NCBI GenBank assembly: GCA_025360045.1
Contig: JANYCY010000097.1
Location: 1-36,735, forward strand
Source: Janthinobacterium sp.
GTDB lineage: Bacteria > Pseudomonadota > Gammaproteobacteria > Burkholderiales > Chitinibacteraceae
DNA: 36,735 nucleotides
Direction of reading: 5' to 3'
Shown piece after piece: positions 34,854-36,735 of this stretch (the first letter of the stretch is position 1; each line of letters starts with the position of its first letter). The translations under genes were made by a program, and so were the position numbers. The notes under the pieces were generated by a model that did no database searches, had not been told where the DNA came from, and worked only from the letters and a program-made list of their open reading frames with translations.

Positions 34854-34880
34854 GCTCCCTTCTCCTGACTGACTGGCAAT
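34789..34880. repeat. Operon-internal direct repeat, left unit
   Basis: This 92-base stretch matches 34911-35002 without gaps at an offset of 122 bases, with roughly four fifths identity by eye. It spans the start of the YqjK-like gene and the tail of the 41-residue frame. Confidence 0.8.
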
Positions 34881-34975
34881 TTATCCAACGGCGGAGGAAA
34901 TATTTTTAAGGCTTGCCGCTGCTGCTCAGCCTTAAAATTTATAAATTGCTTACGGTAGAAGCGGGCGAGTTTCAT
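34850..34975 (-). CDS. 41-residue chimeric frame (YqjK-like start, holin-like end)
   Basis: The 41-residue frame begins MKLARFYRKQFINFKAEQQR, almost the start of the following YqjK-like protein, then ends in PVSQEKGA, which resembles the QAGQEEDA tail of the preceding holin-like protein. It overlaps both neighbours by ATGA. The simplest reading is a by-product of a tandem duplication covering the junction of the two genes; it may be translated but need not have a function. The frame is open further upstream to 35092, but that extension lies inside the holin-like gene in another frame and is not credible. Confidence 0.55.
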   Translation of the reverse strand: MKLARFYRKQFINFKAEQQRQALKIFPPPLDKLPVSQEKGA

Positions 34976-35002
34976 GCGTCCTCCTCCTGACCGGCTTGCA
35001 AT
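34911..35002. repeat. Operon-internal direct repeat, right unit
   Basis: Partner of 34789-34880. It spans the end of the holin-like gene and the start of the 41-residue frame, so the repeated unit covers a gene junction. Confidence 0.8.
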
Positions 35003-35364
35003 AAAGCTTTTCGGTCCCGTGCTAGCTCGGCACACGTTGCAGGAAATAAATCGGCAGCATGCCTGAGCCGATAACGCAAATAGGCAACGCATGCCAACGC
35101 AGCAGCACCATAAACCAAGGTTAAGCCCAGCGCGACCGCGATCCGATGGCTATCCCAAAAAATAATCAGTAGCAGTATTGCAGCGAGCGCTAAACACAAT
35201 CCCCCCAAGATGATGGCGATCACCCCTAAAATGAGATGGCCTAAAAAGCGCTGCAAAGCATCTTGCAGCTCTAAGCCAAACAACTCTAAGTGCGTGCCCG
35301 CCAAGCCGATGCCATGCGCTAAAATTCGCCGCACGCCTGTAAAAAAAGGAATTGAAGGTTTCAC
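34972..35364 (-). CDS. Phage holin family / YqjE-like inner-membrane protein
   Basis: The protein of about 130 residues has two strongly predicted membrane helices (HLILGVIAIILGGLCLALAA and VALGLTLVYGAAALACVAYL) in the layout of YqjE, the Holin_3-6 superfamily protein found beside DUF883 genes in proteobacteria. Despite the name, no phage is involved. No ATG gives a sensible start: the frame runs back to 35433 within the DUF883 gene. A GTG at 35364, two bases after the DUF883 stop, gives the start KPSIPFFTGVRRILAHGIGL, which I use. Its end overlaps the next frame by ATGA. It likely acts in the inner membrane together with the DUF883 protein. Confidence 0.78.
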   Translation of the reverse strand: MKPSIPFFTGVRRILAHGIGLAGTHLELFGLELQDALQRFLGHLILGVIAIILGGLCLALAAILLLIIFWDSHRIAVALGLTLVYGAAALACVAYLRYRLRHAADLFPATCAELARDRKALLQAGQEEDA

Positions 35365-35366
35365 GA

Positions 35367-35666
35367 TTAGCGGCGTGAAATCAACATGCCTACCAGTGCA
35401 CCCACCGCAGCAGCCACACCAATTGCCTGCCAAGGATGATCATGAACATACTCGTCGGTTACTTTTGCCGCTTGTTTCGCCTTAGCAACCGCCACTTGTT
35501 CTACTTCAACTAAACGCACTTTAGCCGTACGTAAGCGCTCAACGGCGCGGGCGTACAACGCTTCAGCGTCTTTACCACCTGCTTGTGATGCTTCCAGCAA
35601 AAGCTGCTCAGCTTCTAATAAGATATCTTGTGATTGATCGAGTAAAGTTTCGCTATTGGTATTCAT
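35367..35666 (-). CDS. DUF883 family (YqjD/ElaB-like) membrane-anchored protein
   Basis: The 99-residue protein has an amphipathic, Glu/Ala-rich helical N-terminal part (LLDQSQDILLEAEQLLLEAS), a central coil (LVEVEQVAVAKAKQAAKVTD), and a C-terminal segment DEYVHDHPWQAIGVAAAVGA ending in a membrane helix and ISRR. That order is typical of ElaB/YqjD, tail-anchored inner-membrane proteins; the E. coli members associate with ribosomes in stationary phase. AAGGAG lies eight bases before the ATG. It is the first gene of a four-frame operon with the holin-like and YqjK-like genes. Confidence 0.9.
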   Translation of the reverse strand: MNTNSETLLDQSQDILLEAEQLLLEASQAGGKDAEALYARAVERLRTAKVRLVEVEQVAVAKAKQAAKVTDEYVHDHPWQAIGVAAAVGALVGMLISRR

Positions 35667-35744
35667 AAGAAAGACTCCTTAGAAGTACATGAGAAAAAAA
35701 ACTGACACAAGTTACAGAGTGATTTAGCTGGAAAAGTTCAGTCT

Positions 35745-36578
35745 TTAAACAAAACGCATCGATAAATCAATCGCTTGAATATCTTTGGTCAGCTTACCAA
35801 TCGAAATACGTTGCACACCCGTCTCGGCAATCTCGCGCACGGTCCGCTCATCTACACCACCCGAGGCTTCTAAAATGGCGCAGCTTCCTGCTAATGCCAC
35901 TGCCGCGCGTAAATCTGTTAAGTTCATATTATCGAGTAAGACCGATGTAGCACCTGCATGTAAGGCTTGTTCTAGCTCATGAATGGTTTCTACTTCAATT
36001 TGAATACTAACATCAGGCGGGGCCAGTTTCACAGCAGCATGTAAGGCTGCGGCAATACTACCGGCAGCTAGAATATGATTTTCTTTAATTAAAATACCAT
36101 CGTATAAGCCAAGGCGTTGATTTTGGCCACCGCCCACCGTGACCGCATATTTTTGTGCCAAACGCAGCCCAGGCAAAGTTTTACGGGTGTCATGAATTTT
36201 TGCCGTGGTATGCGCAACTAAATCAACATAGCGGCGCGTTTCTGTCGCGACAGCCGATAAAGTTTGTAAGAAATTCAAGGCACTTCGTTCTGCTGTTAAT
36301 AAGCTACGTGCCAGGCCATCGATACGGCAAAGGGTTTGATTGTCCGCAACACACTCACCTTCTTTAACCAACCATTCGACTTTGACCTTGGCATCGACTT
36401 GGCGAAACACTTCGTTAAACCAAGCCTGCCCACACAACACAGCGCTTTGGCGAGCCACCACCGTGGCCGTACCTTGGGTGTCGCTAGCAATCAATAAGGC
36501 GGTCCAATCACAAGCAGCAATGTCTTCTAATAAGGAGCTTGCCACTTGAGCGGCAATCAGATGCGGAGCAGGAATCAT
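35745..36578 (-). CDS. nadC: Nicotinate-nucleotide pyrophosphorylase (quinolinate phosphoribosyltransferase)
   Basis: The 277-residue enzyme converts quinolinate and PRPP to nicotinate mononucleotide, CO2 and pyrophosphate in de novo NAD synthesis. Type II PRTase markers are present: LLTAERSALNFLQTLSAVAT, HDTRKTLPGLRLAQKYAV, VGGGQNQRLGLYDGILIKEN, IQIEVETIHELEQAL and LEASGGVDERTVREIAETGV. The frame is open to 36656, but ATG 36578, with GGA seven bases upstream, gives the family's normal start and length. The 79 bases between this point and 36656 are non-coding leader. The nadA and nadB genes are not in the window. Confidence 0.97.
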   Translation of the reverse strand: MIPAPHLIAAQVASSLLEDIAACDWTALLIASDTQGTATVVARQSAVLCGQAWFNEVFRQVDAKVKVEWLVKEGECVADNQTLCRIDGLARSLLTAERSALNFLQTLSAVATETRRYVDLVAHTTAKIHDTRKTLPGLRLAQKYAVTVGGGQNQRLGLYDGILIKENHILAAGSIAAALHAAVKLAPPDVSIQIEVETIHELEQALHAGATSVLLDNMNLTDLRAAVALAGSCAILEASGGVDERTVREIAETGVQRISIGKLTKDIQAIDLSMRFV

Positions 36579-36681
36579 TGTTTTTTCCAAAAATAAATCT
36601 ACACGTGTCAGTAAAGTCTTACTTAGAGTAATACAAGTCGACCCTATAAACATCACACTAAGGTCGTATAGTAAAAATCAT

Positions 36682-36735
36682 GTAGGGCGGGTGAAACCCG
36701 CGAGCAATCGTGCATAAATACGCGGGTTTCACCCG
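36682..36735. repeat. GTAGGGCGGG palindromic element, cut by the window end
   Basis: CGGGTGAAACCCGCG (36688-36702) pairs perfectly with 36721-36735 around an 18-base loop. It opens with GTAGGGCGGG, like the element at 19324, and probably continues past the window edge with the matching arm. It lies about 100 bases upstream of nadC. Confidence 0.65.

Noticed and set aside
34850-35092. 80-residue version of the chimeric frame
   Set aside because: The extra N-terminal half is an out-of-frame reading of the holin-like gene; the internal ATG at 34975 explains the similarity to YqjK.
34972-35433. Prophage remnant suggested by the holin family name
   Set aside because: The gene sits in the chromosomal DUF883/YqjE/YqjK-like cluster, with no lysin, integrase or structural phage gene nearby.

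Overview
The window looks like ordinary chromosome from a Gram-negative betaproteobacterium. The Mrp, Tex, Tag, YegQ/TrhP, XseB-IspA-Dxs and NadC proteins all read as betaproteobacterial, and the mix of chemotaxis, flagellin and c-di-GMP genes fits an aquatic or soil member of the Neisseriales (Chromobacteriaceae, for example an Iodobacter-like organism). That placement is an inference from protein flavour; there is no rRNA or other decisive marker. I see no tRNA, rRNA, CRISPR array, insertion sequence or prophage.

Layout. 1-5500: a palindromic dispersed repeat, mrp/apbC, a two-repeat PsiF protein, a patatin phospholipase fused to an outer-membrane barrel, a divergent glycerophosphodiesterase, and an orphan periplasmic binding protein. 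5600-9740: tex, a small unknown protein, and a Dcu-type C4-dicarboxylate carrier. 9920-15605: a short flagellin facing a response-regulator diguanylate cyclase, behind a large TorS/BarA-like hybrid kinase. 15780-21600: an L-amino-acid-oxidase-like flavoenzyme, a lone TRAP solute receptor, tag, several dispersed palindromic repeats, trhP (yegQ) and a DUF2798 membrane protein. 21750-26410: a DUF2917-like protein divergent from a MocR regulator, then two tandem paralogous HD-GYP phosphodiesterases. 26600-29630: the isoprenoid operon xseB-ispA-dxs. 29960-34550: a GT14-type glycosyltransferase, a GlmS paralogue whose glutaminase half has lost its catalytic residues, and a chemotaxis receptor with a strong terminator. 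34580-36735: a four-gene YqjD-YqjE-YqjK-like membrane operon containing a small internal duplication, nadC, and another dispersed palindrome cut by the window end.

How the genes work together. A c-di-GMP and motility theme runs through the window: hybrid kinase, GGDEF regulator, two HD-GYP enzymes, flagellin and chemoreceptor. The kinase and GGDEF regulator may form one phosphorelay. The patatin/GDPD pair suggests phospholipid turnover. The GT14 enzyme next to the glutaminase-dead GlmS paralogue is the most unusual pairing and could belong to an amino-sugar surface-glycan step. Three perfect DnaA-box consensus sites, all intergenic, are more than chance predicts for this length.

Several starts were moved inward from the longest reading frame because a clear Shine-Dalgarno sequence or the family's normal N-terminus supports it. 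The best cases are the dicarboxylate carrier (GTG at 9735), the hybrid kinase (15605), the DUF2798 protein (21591), nadC (36578) and the GT14 enzyme (29964).
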